The notes beneath the pieces were generated by a model. It was not told the origin of the DNA. It saw only the letters and a program-made list of their open reading frames with translations, and searched no databases. Source: Kiritimatiellia bacterium (GTDB taxonomy: Bacteria > Verrucomicrobiota > Kiritimatiellia > RFP12 > UBA1067). From it: DNA of 33,250 nt. Location: assembly GCA_017525225.1 (NCBI GenBank), contig JAFXTB010000001.1:1-33250 (forward strand), in the 5' to 3' direction. Shown here one piece after another: positions 5,928 to 14,336 of the stretch (position 1 is its first letter; every line of letters starts with the position of its first letter). The position numbers and the translations under genes were made by a program.

Positions 5928-7127
5928 ATGAAAACCTCTAGCCACATTGCCATCCGTCAATCCTCCGGGGCGAACCCACTTCCTTCAACTGGTGGAAAAC
6001 CGTTACGCAACCGTAGTAAAGTACCTTCTCCGCGCAAGAAGGCGGCGGCACACGGCACATCTGCCGGCAAGCTCAGGCGTCATCCTCGCAAGGCAGATAG
6101 GCCGTCCTTTGGCGATCTGTGCGAGATGTCCGAGGGGCTTGCCGTCGTCTGGCGCCGCAACGGCTGTACCGAACGCGAGATGTTTGAGTTCATGGATGAC
6201 GAACCATTCATCCTCTGCGATGTGATACCCGTCATGCACAAACTGGGATTCACAGAGGAAGACGTCATCAAGTATGTGCCGCACGACGGCATCCTAGCCC
6301 GGCTCACCATGCAGTTTGCATGGTTCTTCACCTATCCAGGCCGATACCATCCTTCGAACATAGCCGTACCGCCATGGATACTGGCGTCATTCTTGCGCAG
6401 AGCCTTGACGCGGCGGATAGCCGCGTTAAAGAACAAGGAATCCCGACCTGTACACTATGAGGCGGAAAAAGCCCGTAGGCAGGCAATGGCCGAGGAACGC
6501 AGGCGCATAACCCATCGGACAACCATGAGTCCCTGCCCATCGGCAGAGGCCTTGCTGGACGCCTGGCGACACGTACGCGATTCAAAGGTGTCGCTTGTAC
6601 GCTTCGGAAGCATGATGCAGGACTTGGAGTGCTACGTCGACAATTCTCTGCGGTTCGACAACCTGGGCCGGATAGTGGGGCGCAATGCGGGGATAAAGGG
6701 GTGGCTATTGGAGAATGTCCCCGAGATGGCGGCGCATTATACCTCTGTGATACGTTACAAGGCCGCTGCGAAGAAGCTTCGGCAGATAGTGGGGCTAGCG
6801 GATCCAACGCCCGTCACTACCGTACTGGGTACAGATGGAAGAAATGCCGCGAAGGCGAGCGGAGGTGGAGAAGATTCGTGCAATTATGGTGCGGATAAAT
6901 TAAATGGCGATTCACCGCCGGTCGAGGTGGTGAGGGCGAGGGCCATATACCTTGAGGTAATGGATGGGATACCGGACGTGGCGGCAAGGGTGATGGCGCG
7001 CATTGACGCCTTATGCGACCCAGAGCGGACGGACGAGGCTGCGACACTACGCAGTTGGAGGGAGAAATACGCTGATGCAATCACGGTGCGGAGAAAAGAT
7101 ATCTGGTGGCGAAGGTTAACAGCATGA
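5928..7127 (+). CDS. Hypothetical protein, 399 aa, not recognised
   Basis: I do not recognise this protein. The first ~60 residues are basic and low in complexity (RNRSKVPSPRKKAAAHGTSA), as in a nucleic-acid-binding tail. Residues ~65-160 are a mixed alpha-helical region with several Trp and Phe (SEGLAVVWRRNGCTEREMFE). A charged helix follows (EAEKARRQAMAEERRRITHR). The most conserved-looking part is at ~215-290 (SMMQDLECYVDNSLRFDNLG, then AGIKGWLLENVPE and YKAAAKKLRQIVGL), which could be a helical DNA-binding or replication-type module. There is no signal peptide or membrane segment. The frame can be extended to TTG at 5892, but that codon is part of the -35 box, so ATG 5928 is preferred. 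It lies beside an IS and an accessory gene, which suggests a mobile or lineage-specific origin. Confidence 0.75.
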   Translation: MKTSSHIAIRQSSGANPLPSTGGKPLRNRSKVPSPRKKAAAHGTSAGKLRRHPRKADRPSFGDLCEMSEGLAVVWRRNGCTEREMFEFMDDEPFILCDVIPVMHKLGFTEEDVIKYVPHDGILARLTMQFAWFFTYPGRYHPSNIAVPPWILASFLRRALTRRIAALKNKESRPVHYEAEKARRQAMAEERRRITHRTTMSPCPSAEALLDAWRHVRDSKVSLVRFGSMMQDLECYVDNSLRFDNLGRIVGRNAGIKGWLLENVPEMAAHYTSVIRYKAAAKKLRQIVGLADPTPVTTVLGTDGRNAAKASGGGEDSCNYGADKLNGDSPPVEVVRARAIYLEVMDGIPDVAARVMARIDALCDPERTDEAATLRSWREKYADAITVRRKDIWWRRLTA

Positions 7128-7148
7128 TGGGCTGGTGACTACACGGAT

Positions 7149-7220
7149 AATGTACTAGCGGTGGCTTCAAGTAATGTACTAGCGGTGGCTTCAAGTAATG
7201 TACTAGCGATGGATTCAAGA
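7149..7220 (+). repeat. 24-bp tandem repeat, three units, overlapping a gene start
   Basis: AATGTACTAGCGGTGGCTTC-AAGT is perfectly repeated at 7149-7172 and 7173-7196. A third copy at 7197-7220 differs at three positions. The period is exactly eight codons and the frame is open through all copies. Units 1 and 2 carry a GTG, and unit 3 the ATG, at the same relative position, so each unit offers a possible start codon for the downstream gene. Confidence 0.9.
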
Positions 7221-7562
7221 TTGCAAGAACAATTCAAATGCCGACGATGCGGAGCATGCTGCCGGATAAAGAACGGCATCGTGCGCGTGTCGGAAGGCGA
7301 GATTACGCGTATCGCTGCATTTCTTGGTATCAGCGAGGCGGATTTCATCGCCGACGAGACGGAACTTTCACCTGACCGCAAAAGCCTTGTCCTGAAGAGC
7401 CTTCCTGACGGTTCGTGCGCGTATCTGACGCAAGACAACCTGTGCCGCATCAACGATGTGAAACCCGACAAGTGCCGTACGTTCCCGCTTGAGTGGACAA
7501 ACCCTGATTCTGCGACCGTGTGTCCGGAAATGGCCGCAAGCCACTCTGCACGACATTCGTAA
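7209..7562 (+). CDS. YkgJ-type CxxCxxCC putative metal-chelating protein
   Basis: A 117-aa cytoplasmic protein with the motif FKCRRCGACCRIKNG near the N-terminus and later cysteines in CAYLTQDNLCRI and PDKCRTFPLEW. This is the pattern of the YkgJ-type CxxCxxCC family, thought to bind zinc or an iron-sulphur cluster, with biochemical role unknown. ATG 7209 is chosen as the start. Upstream GTG codons in the tandem repeats (7161, 7185) would add one or two copies of an ASSNVLAV-like octapeptide. No Shine-Dalgarno sequence precedes any of them. The C-terminus after WTNPDSATVC is short and may be truncated. It converges on tadA. Confidence 0.8.
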   Translation: MDSRLQEQFKCRRCGACCRIKNGIVRVSEGEITRIAAFLGISEADFIADETELSPDRKSLVLKSLPDGSCAYLTQDNLCRINDVKPDKCRTFPLEWTNPDSATVCPEMAASHSARHS

Positions 7563-7631
7563 CGCCAGGGACGGCGAACCAACTAGGAGCAACCATGATC
7601 GCCATGCGCAAGCATCCGATGAGAATGTGAC

Positions 7632-8120
7632 TCAGCCTCGCCGTGCGCGGAAGAAATCCTGCAGCACGGCGCGGCAGGGCTCCTCGAGCACTCCGGCCAC
7701 GATCTGCGGATGGTGGTTGATGCCAGGATGGTCAAATATTCCGAACACCGTTCCGCCGCCGCGCTTGGGATCAGACGCCCCCCAGACGACCACGTCTGGA
7801 CGCGCAAGGATTATCGCCCCGGCACACATCGGGCAAGGCTCCTTGGTCACGTAGAGCCGCGTACCGGCTAGGCGCCAAGCGCCTTTCGCCTCGGCGGCGG
7901 CGGTCAGCGCCAGCATCTCGGCATGCGCGGTAGCATCCCTGAGCTGTTCGGGCATGTTGTGGGTCCGGGCAAGGATGCGGGCATCGGCGGGCGAAGCGTC
8001 GGCGTCGAGCCCCGACACATCCACGACAACGCATCCTGTCGGCACTTCACCGTCGGCGGCGGCCTTCTCCGCCTCCCTCAACGCCATACGCATGAAATAT
8101 TCATCGAACTCCCTGTTCAT
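7632..8120 (-). CDS. tadA: tRNA-specific adenosine deaminase
   Basis: TadA converts A34 to inosine in tRNA-Arg(ACG). The 162-aa protein shows the zinc and catalytic motifs HAEM (H66, E68) and EPCPMCAGA (C96, C99). The C-terminal half (ASDPKRGGGTVFGIF, NHHPQIVAGVLEEPCRAVLQDFF) is typical of TadA rather than cytidine deaminase. An unusual insert (SGLDADASPADARI, ~37-50) lies between the second strand and the HAE helix, in a place normally a short turn. ATG 8120 is chosen over 8132 because it forms an ATGA overlap with the stop of the upstream glycerate kinase gene, implying translational coupling. Confidence 0.93.
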   Translation of the reverse strand: MNREFDEYFMRMALREAEKAAADGEVPTGCVVVDVSGLDADASPADARILARTHNMPEQLRDATAHAEMLALTAAAEAKGAWRLAGTRLYVTKEPCPMCAGAIILARPDVVVWGASDPKRGGGTVFGIFDHPGINHHPQIVAGVLEEPCRAVLQDFFRARRG

Positions 8121-9268
8121 CTTTCGTCGCATCCTTCCATCATGGAACTACGGGCCGTAGTCCATAACCGGAACGCCTGGCGCGCCGTGGCACGAAGATT
8201 GGTGGCGGCGTTGCCGGCATCCAGTGCCTCGTCGAGCGTCGTCACGGACCTCAGGATTGGGAAAAATGCATCGATGCCGTGCGCATTCACCGTCTCGGCT
8301 TCGGGGGCGACGCATCCGGAGAATGCCACCACTGGCTTGCCGTGGCGTTTGGCCAGATTCGCCACGCCTATCGGTGCCTTGCCCATGACGGTCTGAGCAT
8401 CAAGCCGGCCTTCGCCTGTAACTACGACATCCGCATCCGCCACGAAGTCCTCCAGCCGCGTCTCGGCGAGCACGAGATCCACACCGCGAAGCAATTCTCC
8501 GCCAAGGAAGGCGTGGAACGCGAATCCGAGCCCCCCGGCGGCACCGGTGCCGGGGAAGCCAGCATCTGCGCCGGAGACCAGGGACAGACGGGCGAGCGCC
8601 GCATCGAGCCGCGCCACCATCTCCGGCGTGGCACCCTTCTGGGGACCGAACACCGCGCTCGCCCCGTTTGGACCGCACAGCGGGTTTGTCACATCGCAGG
8701 CGATTCGGAACGTGCAGCCGGCCAGTCCTGGCAGTACATTGTCGGAGACTATGCGTTGAAGCCGTTCCAACCCGGCACCGCCGCGAGGGATCGGTGCGCC
8801 GGTCTCGTCCAGCAGCCCGAATCCAAGCGCCTGCAGCATTCCGGCACCTCCATCGTTCGTCGCGCTGCCGCCGATGCCGACGATGAACCGCCGGCATCCG
8901 CGATGGAAGGCATCCGTGATCATCTCGCCCACGCCATAAGTGGTCGTATGCAGGGGATTGCGCTCCTTGCCTGAGACGAGCGTGATGCCTGCGGCCGCGG
9001 CCATCTCCATCACGGCCGTGCCGCCAGGAAGGATTCCGTAGGAGGCGGCGACACGCCGCCCGGCGGGACCGGTGACCTCCACCGTGCGGAGTTCGCCGCC
9101 CATGCCCGCAACCAGCGCATCCACAGTACCCTCGCCGCCATCGGCGAGAGGACGCACGATGGTCTCGGCGTCCGGCATGGCGTCGCGCACGCCCGCAGCG
9201 GCGGCCTCTCCTGCGGCGAGGGAAGATAGGCTTCCCTTGAACGAATCGATGGCAAAGACAACTTTCAT
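8117..9268 (-). CDS. glxK: Glycerate 2-kinase, GlxK/GarK family
   Basis: This 383-aa protein phosphorylates D-glycerate to 2-phosphoglycerate with ATP, feeding glyoxylate, glucarate or serine breakdown into glycolysis. The start MKVVFAIDSFKGSLSS, then RPLADGGEGTVDAL, FIVGIGGSATNDGGAGMLQA, VDLVLAETRLED and VVTGEGRLDAQT are family hallmarks, and the length is normal. ATG 9268 follows a GGGAGAA ribosome site and a TATAAT at 9292-9287; the longer open frame to 9382 lies beyond that promoter and is discarded. It is divergently transcribed from tcdA across about 60 bp and coupled to tadA downstream. Confidence 0.95.
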   Translation of the reverse strand: MKVVFAIDSFKGSLSSLAAGEAAAAGVRDAMPDAETIVRPLADGGEGTVDALVAGMGGELRTVEVTGPAGRRVAASYGILPGGTAVMEMAAAAGITLVSGKERNPLHTTTYGVGEMITDAFHRGCRRFIVGIGGSATNDGGAGMLQALGFGLLDETGAPIPRGGAGLERLQRIVSDNVLPGLAGCTFRIACDVTNPLCGPNGASAVFGPQKGATPEMVARLDAALARLSLVSGADAGFPGTGAAGGLGFAFHAFLGGELLRGVDLVLAETRLEDFVADADVVVTGEGRLDAQTVMGKAPIGVANLAKRHGKPVVAFSGCVAPEAETVNAHGIDAFFPILRSVTTLDEALDAGNAATNLRATARQAFRLWTTARSSMMEGCDER

Positions 9269-9286
9269 GCTTTTCTCCCGGTGCAG

Positions 9287-9292
9287 ATTATA
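9287..9292 (-). promoter_or_regulatory. -10 element of the glxK-tadA promoter
   Basis: On the minus strand GTGGTATAATC contains a perfect TATAAT with an upstream TGG, the extended -10 seen elsewhere in the window. The leader is about 12 nt and includes the GGGAGAA ribosome site. No clear -35 box is visible. Confidence 0.55.
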
Positions 9293-9315
9293 CCACATCC
9301 CGGCGGATAATTTGG

Positions 9316-9321
9316 TAGAAT
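9316..9321 (+). promoter_or_regulatory. -10 element of the tcdA promoter
   Basis: TTTGGTAGAAT places TAGAAT at 9316-9321, 6 nt before ATG 9328 and directly before ATG 9322. No Shine-Dalgarno sequence is present, so a leaderless or near-leaderless transcript is likely. The -35 region is poor. Confidence 0.45.
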
Positions 9322-9327
9322 ATGCGC

Positions 9328-10050
9328 ATGACAACACCGGAATTCTTTCGTCGTACGGAACTTCTGCTCGGCTCGGACGCAATAGAGGCGCTGACGCACA
9401 CGCGCGTGATAGTCTTTGGCGTGGGTGGAGTGGGCGGCTGGTGCGCCGAGGCGCTGGTGCGCTCTGGCATGGGCCATGTCACGCTTGTAGACGACGACGT
9501 GGTGGCACCGTCGAACGTCAACAGGCAGCTGCCCGCCACTACGTGCACTCTGGGGCGTGCCAAGACGGACGTCCTGAAGGAGCGCTTCCTGGAGATCAAC
9601 CCCTCGCTGTCGATAGACGCCCTGCGCACACGCTACACGCCTGAGACCGCGGGAAAATTCCAACTTGAAGGTTTCAACTTCGTGGTAGACGCCATCGACT
9701 CGGTTGCCTGCAAGGCCCATCTCATACGCAGTGCGCTGGCCTTGCCGGACTTGACGTTGTTCTCGTCGATGGGGGCTGGCGGACGCATCGATCCAACCCA
9801 AATTCGCACTACGCCTTTCACGCGAGTGCGTGGAGACGGGCTTGCGCGGGCGCTCAGGACCCGCTTCAGGCGAGACGGCGGGATGCCGGGGCGAGATTTC
9901 ACCTGCGTCTGGTCAGAAGAACAAGCGAGGAACCGCGGCGGGCGCCATCCTGAAGACGGCCGCGCCAACGGTTCCTTCATGCCCGTAACGGCATCGTTCG
10001 GCCTGCAGCTGGCGGCGCTGGTGCTCCGGACGGCCGCAGGTCTGGCATAG
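9328..10050 (+). CDS. tcdA: tRNA threonylcarbamoyladenosine dehydratase
   Basis: TcdA, an E1/ThiF-type enzyme, uses ATP to cyclise t6A37 in tRNA to ct6A. The Rossmann glycine motif VFGVGGVGGWCAEALVRSG, the acidic strand VTLVDDDVVAPSNVNRQLPA and VVDAIDSVACKAHLI followed by FSSMGAGGRIDPTQI match the YgdL/TcdA subgroup of ThiF proteins. At 240 aa it is near the usual length and has the family's C-terminal GLQLAALVLR helix. Two ATGs (9322, 9328) are possible; 9328 is preferred from its distance to the -10 element. It converges on fusA with only 7 bp between the stops. Confidence 0.9.
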   Translation: MTTPEFFRRTELLLGSDAIEALTHTRVIVFGVGGVGGWCAEALVRSGMGHVTLVDDDVVAPSNVNRQLPATTCTLGRAKTDVLKERFLEINPSLSIDALRTRYTPETAGKFQLEGFNFVVDAIDSVACKAHLIRSALALPDLTLFSSMGAGGRIDPTQIRTTPFTRVRGDGLARALRTRFRRDGGMPGRDFTCVWSEEQARNRGGRHPEDGRANGSFMPVTASFGLQLAALVLRTAAGLA

Positions 10051-10057
10051 AGCCAGG

Positions 10058-12157
10058 TCAGTCCGCGCTCGGGCGGACCTTTCCTTCCTTGATACGCTTC
10101 TGCACCACTTCCTCGGCGATGTTCTTGGGCACCGGCTCGTACTGCTTGAAGATCATCGTGAAGGTACCGCGGCCCTGCGTGACGGTACGGATGGCGTTCG
10201 AGTAGCCGAACATCTCGCCCAGGGGGACTGTCGCCTTGATGAGCTTCACTCCGGCGCGGTCCTCCATGCCCTCGACGCGTCCACGTCTCTGGTTGATGGA
10301 GCCGTTGGCGGCGCCCATGTACTGGTCGGGCACGGCGACCTCGACATCCATCATGGGCTCCAGCAACTGCGGCTGGGCCTTGAGGAAGGCCTGCTTGAAG
10401 CACTGGCGCGAACATTCGATGAACGCGAATTCGTTCGAGTCGACCTCGTGGAACGATCCGAAGTAGACCGTCGCCTTGACATCGACCACCGGGAACCCTG
10501 CGAGCGGACCGGCCTCGAGCGCCTTCTTGACACCCTTCTCGACCGCCGGGATATATTCCGTGGGGATGACGCCGCCCTTGATCTCGTTGACGAACTCGAA
10601 ACCCTTGCCGGGCTCCTGCGGTTCGAGGCGGAGGCAGACATGCGCGTACTGGCCGCGACCGCCGGACTGCTTGACGTGCTTGTACTCGTTCTCGACGGAC
10701 TTGCGGATCGTCTCGCGGTACGCGACCTGCGGGGCGCCCACGTCGCAGGCGACGTTGAACTCGCGCTTCAAGCGGTCCACGATGACCTCCAGATACAGCT
10801 CGCCCATGCCGGCGATGATCGTCTCGGACGTCTCCTGGTCGAAGGTGACAACGAAGGTGGGGTCTTCCATGGCGAGCGCATGGAGCGCGGCGCCGAGCTT
10901 CTCGTTGTCCTGGCGGGACTGCGGCTTCACCGCCACGGAGATGACAGGGGCCGGGAAGTCGATGGACTCCAGGGTGATCGGATGCTCGGGATCGCAGAGC
11001 GTATCACCCGTGCGCGTCTGCGTGAGGCCCACGCACGCGACGATGTCGCCGGCGTGCGCCTCGTCGAGCGCCTCCTGCTTGTTGGCGTGCATGCGGAACA
11101 GGCGCGAGATGCGCTGCTCCTGGTTGATCGTGGAGTCGAGCATCTCGGCGCCGAGCTTCAGCGTGCCGGAATAGACGCGCACGAAGGTGATCTTGCCCAT
11201 CGCCTTGTCGGACATGATCTTGAACGCGAGGCCACAAAACGGCTCCGAGTCGCTCGGTTCGCGCTTCTGCGAAGGATCGTCCGCGCTGACCGCCGCGCCC
11301 GCATCGATCGGGGACGGCAGATAGTCGCAGACGCCGTCAAGGAGCTGCTGCACGCCCTTGTCCTTGAACGCGCTGCCGCAGAAGGCTGGCGTGATCGTAC
11401 GGGCGATGCAACCCTTGCGGATAGCCATCTTGATCTCGTCGTTCGTGAGCTCCTCGCCATCGAGGTACTTCATCATCAGCTCGTCATCCTGCTCGGCGGC
11501 CGCCTCCATCATCTTGTGGCGGTATTCCTTGGCCTTCTCGACCATGTCGGCAGGAATATCCTCCTCGGTAACCGTCTTGCCGAGGGTCTTCATGTCGTAG
11601 CGCAGGGCCTTCATCTTGATGAGGTCGACGATGCCGTCGAAAGTCTCGGCGGAGCCGATCGGAAGCACCATTGGAACGGGATTGGCGCCGAGTTGGCTCT
11701 TCATCTGGTCCATGACGCTGTAGAAGTTCGCGCCCACGCGGTCCATCTTGTTGACGAACGCGATCTTGGGCACCTTGTACTTCTCGGACTGGCGCCACAC
11801 CTGCTCCGACTGCGGCTGCACGCCGCCAACCGCGCAGTATAGCGCGACGGCGCCGTCCAGGACGCGCAGCGAGCGCTCCACCTCGGCGGTGAAGTCGACG
11901 TGTCCGGGGGTATCGATCAGCGACAGGCGGTAGTCGCCCCAGGTGACGCATGTGGCGGCGGACTGGATCGTGATGCCGCGCTCCTGCTCCTGGACCATGA
12001 AGTCCATCGTGGCCGCGCCGTCATGCACTTCCCCGATCTTGTAATTCTTGCCCGAATAGTAGAGGATGCGTTCGGACGTGGTCGTCTTGCCGCCATCGAT
12101 GTGGGCCATGATGCCGAAATTGCGCACACGCTCAAGCGGAAACGGTTTTGCTGCCAT
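10058..12157 (-). CDS. fusA: Translation elongation factor G
   Basis: EF-G is the GTPase that drives ribosome translocation and, with RRF, recycling. The 699-aa protein has all domains: G1 [15 protein letters not shown] (with G where most EF-Gs have A), [11 protein letters not shown] switch region, [11 protein letters not shown] (G3), FVNKMDR (G4), domain IV ([20 protein letters not shown] onward) and the C-terminal [20 protein letters not shown]. The ATG at 12157 is preceded by AGGAG at 9-nt spacing and a promoter at 12223-12194. It appears monocistronic, away from the usual str operon (rpsL, rpsG, tuf), so it may be a relocated or second copy. Confidence 0.97.
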   Translation of the reverse strand: MAAKPFPLERVRNFGIMAHIDGGKTTTSERILYYSGKNYKIGEVHDGAATMDFMVQEQERGITIQSAATCVTWGDYRLSLIDTPGHVDFTAEVERSLRVLDGAVALYCAVGGVQPQSEQVWRQSEKYKVPKIAFVNKMDRVGANFYSVMDQMKSQLGANPVPMVLPIGSAETFDGIVDLIKMKALRYDMKTLGKTVTEEDIPADMVEKAKEYRHKMMEAAAEQDDELMMKYLDGEELTNDEIKMAIRKGCIARTITPAFCGSAFKDKGVQQLLDGVCDYLPSPIDAGAAVSADDPSQKREPSDSEPFCGLAFKIMSDKAMGKITFVRVYSGTLKLGAEMLDSTINQEQRISRLFRMHANKQEALDEAHAGDIVACVGLTQTRTGDTLCDPEHPITLESIDFPAPVISVAVKPQSRQDNEKLGAALHALAMEDPTFVVTFDQETSETIIAGMGELYLEVIVDRLKREFNVACDVGAPQVAYRETIRKSVENEYKHVKQSGGRGQYAHVCLRLEPQEPGKGFEFVNEIKGGVIPTEYIPAVEKGVKKALEAGPLAGFPVVDVKATVYFGSFHEVDSNEFAFIECSRQCFKQAFLKAQPQLLEPMMDVEVAVPDQYMGAANGSINQRRGRVEGMEDRAGVKLIKATVPLGEMFGYSNAIRTVTQGRGTFTMIFKQYEPVPKNIAEEVVQKRIKEGKVRPSAD
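10061..10087 (+). terminator. Possible terminator of tcdA inside the 3' end of fusA
   Basis: GTCCGC (10061-10066) pairs with GCGGAC (10073-10078) over a 6-nt loop and is followed on the plus strand by the pyrimidine-rich CTTTCCTTCC. It lies in the last codons of the convergent fusA gene. A modest stem and a broken T-run make it tentative. Confidence 0.4.
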
Positions 12158-12193
12158 TTGTCATTTCTCCTGTTTGTTCAAAAACGAAGGAAT

Positions 12194-12223
12194 AGTATAC
12201 CATACCCGATGCCCCTCGCGCAA
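12194..12223 (-). promoter_or_regulatory. fusA promoter
   Basis: On the minus strand TTGCGC (12223-12218), an 18-bp spacer and TATACT (12199-12194), preceded by ATGG as in other promoters here. The -35 lies in a small inverted repeat (CCCCT 12212-12216, AGGGG 12223-12227) that might also terminate transcription from the DJ-1 gene. Confidence 0.5.
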
Positions 12224-12263
12224 GGGGGTGTATTTCTAAATTTGGGGCCTGCCGGCCATCACG

Positions 12264-12815
12264 TCACTTGAAGTCGGCAACCATGCCGTTGGCCACGGCA
12301 TGTGCGGTACGCTCGTCGGTGAGATGCTCCAGAACCACAAGCCCGAAGAGGGTCGCCGCACCAGGGGCCTGACCAGTGATGATCTGCCCGTCGGCGACCA
12401 CAGGTACGTCCTCCACCCGGCGTCCCATCTCCGTGCGGCAGGAGGGGTAGCAGGTCACGGACTCGTCCTCCAGCACATCTGCGGCCTCGAGAACCGTGGG
12501 GGCGGCGCAAATCGCGCACACCAGCCCGCCGGACTCCTTCTGCCGCCGAATCCGCGCTGTGAGCGGTTCGCAGGCCTTGAGATTCTGCGTCCCGGGCCCG
12601 CCAGGCAGAACGATCGCGTCGAAATCCCCTTCGATGACATCGGCAAGGATGGCATCCGTGGACATCCTTATCCCATGCGCGGAGACGGCGTATGGTTCGG
12701 CGTTGAGCGACGCCGCCACCACGTCAACCCCGCCACGGCGCAGAACGTCCACCACGGCGACCGCCTCAATGTCTTCGAATCCGTCGGCGAAAACGACAAG
12801 AGCCTTTGCAGACAT
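12264..12815 (-). CDS. DJ-1/PfpI family protein (YajL-like)
   Basis: A 183-aa single-domain DJ-1 superfamily protein. The nucleophilic cysteine is C103 in LVCAICAAPTVLE. The interacting glutamate is E17 in FADGFEDIEAVAVVDVLRR, matching E18/C106 of human DJ-1, and AIVLPGGPGTQNL is the family loop. Members act in protein or nucleotide deglycation, methylglyoxal defence or oxidative-stress chaperoning; the exact activity is disputed. The ATG follows an AAGGGGG ribosome site 13 nt after the stop of the transporter gene, so the two are probably co-transcribed. Confidence 0.92.
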   Translation of the reverse strand: MSAKALVVFADGFEDIEAVAVVDVLRRGGVDVVAASLNAEPYAVSAHGIRMSTDAILADVIEGDFDAIVLPGGPGTQNLKACEPLTARIRRQKESGGLVCAICAAPTVLEAADVLEDESVTCYPSCRTEMGRRVEDVPVVADGQIITGQAPGAATLFGLVVLEHLTDERTAHAVANGMVADFK

Positions 12816-12828
12816 GACCGCCCCCTTC

Positions 12829-14283
12829 CTACGCCTCTACGAGCTTGTATCTCGGCACGAGGGCCTTCATGAGGCACCACGCGACGAGATACGCCACCGC
12901 GCAGCAGCAGAACACGATCATGTAGCCGGCGGGCTTGCCCGCGAATCCGAGGAAGGTGAACGCCCCTCCCTGCGTCTCGGCGTATGTGAACAGCGAGCCG
13001 GCGCACTTGTTGATGATGAAGGAGCCGACGCCGCCGGCCATCGCGCCCATGCCGGTGACGGAGGCGATCGTCGACTTCGGGAACATGTCGCCGACCGTGG
13101 AGAAGATGTTGGCGCTCCATGCCTGGTGTCCGGCGGCGGCGAGGCCGATGAGGATCGCCGGGAACCACACGGAGATACCGGAGAGCGGCTGCGTGACGAG
13201 CGCCGCGAGCGGGAAGAACGCGAAGATGAGCATCGCCCTCATGCGGCACATGTACGGGTTGCCGCCGAAGAAGCCCTTCTCGATGAAGATGGTCGGCAGC
13301 TTGCAGCCGTAGATGGAGACAACTGTCACAATCAGGTAGAGCGTGAAGATGAGAGCCTGGCCCATGCCGGTGACGGGGCCGTGGCCCTGCTCCTTGAAGT
13401 ACGCCGGCGCCCAGAAGAGGTAGAACCACCACACGCCGTCGGTAAAGAACTTGCCCACGATGAAGCTCCATGTCTGGCGGTACTTGAAACACTTGAAGAA
13501 GGGGATGGGCTTCTCGTCATTTGCGGACGAGACATCCGCCGCCCCGACCTTTTCCGCCTTTTCATCCTGCGAGATGTATTCCAGCTCGGCGGGGTTCACG
13601 AACCGTGACTTCTCCGGCTTCGTGTAGAGCCACTGCCAGAAGAACATCCAGATGAAGCCCGCGCCGCCGATGATGATGAACGCCATCTCCCAGCCGCAGA
13701 GCTTCGCGAGCGGCGGGATGGAGAGCGGGGCGGCGAGCGCGCCAACGGAGGCGCCAGAGTTGAAGATGGAGGTGGCGAACGCGCGGTCCTTCTTCGGGAA
13801 GAATTCGGCCGTCACCTTGATGGCGGCGGGGAAGTTGCCGGCCTCGCCGAGTGCGAGGACGGCGCGGCACGCGAGGAAGAGCCACACGGATATGCCGGCG
13901 ATCGCCGCCGCCGTGGCGCTGCCAGCCTGGACGGCGCGGAGCGCCTCGACGGAGTTGACGTCGTTCACGAACCAGCATGTCGCGATGCCGCACGCAGCGT
14001 GCATGCATGCGCCGAGCGACCACACGAAGATGGCCCACAGATAGCCCTTCTTCGTGCCCATCCAGTCGATGAACTTACCTGCGAAGAGGCAGGCTATGGC
14101 GTAGATGAGCGAGAAGGACGCGGTAATCGTGCCATAGTGGGCATCCGTCCAGTGGAACTCCGGCTTGATGAAGTCCGGGAACGTGAGCGACAGTACCTGC
14201 CTGTCGAGATAGTTCACCGTGGTGGCCACGAAAAGCATCGTGCAGATCACCCAACGGAATCGTGTCATTGTGCTGTTGGACAT
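12829..14283 (-). CDS. MFS transporter, hexuronate/sugar-acid type (ExuT-like, ACS family)
   Basis: A major facilitator protein of 484 aa with about 12 hydrophobic segments. The N-terminus MTRFRWVICTMLFVATTVNY followed by LDRQVLSLTFPDF, plus CRAVLALGEAGNFPAAIKVT and the PKKDRAFATSIFNSG loop, are typical of the anion:cation symporter family that includes ExuT (hexuronates) and related aldonate carriers. A hydrophilic insert of about 35 residues (AELEYISQDEKAEKVGAADV onward) is the central loop. ATG 14283 is preferred over 14289 because AAGGA is well spaced for it and too close to the first. It lies downstream of a metal-dependent regulator, but no sugar-acid catabolic genes are adjacent, although a glycerate kinase lies 3.5 kb away. 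The substrate is inferred. Confidence 0.9.
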   Translation of the reverse strand: MSNSTMTRFRWVICTMLFVATTVNYLDRQVLSLTFPDFIKPEFHWTDAHYGTITASFSLIYAIACLFAGKFIDWMGTKKGYLWAIFVWSLGACMHAACGIATCWFVNDVNSVEALRAVQAGSATAAAIAGISVWLFLACRAVLALGEAGNFPAAIKVTAEFFPKKDRAFATSIFNSGASVGALAAPLSIPPLAKLCGWEMAFIIIGGAGFIWMFFWQWLYTKPEKSRFVNPAELEYISQDEKAEKVGAADVSSANDEKPIPFFKCFKYRQTWSFIVGKFFTDGVWWFYLFWAPAYFKEQGHGPVTGMGQALIFTLYLIVTVVSIYGCKLPTIFIEKGFFGGNPYMCRMRAMLIFAFFPLAALVTQPLSGISVWFPAILIGLAAAGHQAWSANIFSTVGDMFPKSTIASVTGMGAMAGGVGSFIINKCAGSLFTYAETQGGAFTFLGFAGKPAGYMIVFCCCAVAYLVAWCLMKALVPRYKLVEA

Positions 14284-14336
14284 GTTCATTCCTTTTCTGT
14301 TGTGTTCATTCTTTGTTCAGATTCAAGGCCGTCGGC

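Noticed and set aside
7595-7630. 11-codon ORF (MIAMRKHPMRM) with a good AGGAG ribosome site between the CxxCxxCC gene and tadA
   Set aside because: Too short to support as a gene without expression or conservation; may be a remnant. The surrounding 70 bp hold nothing else recognisable.
12212-12263. Intrinsic terminator after the DJ-1 gene
   Set aside because: The CCCCT/AGGGG stem has no T-run on the minus strand, and it overlaps the fusA -35, so it was kept only as a remark.
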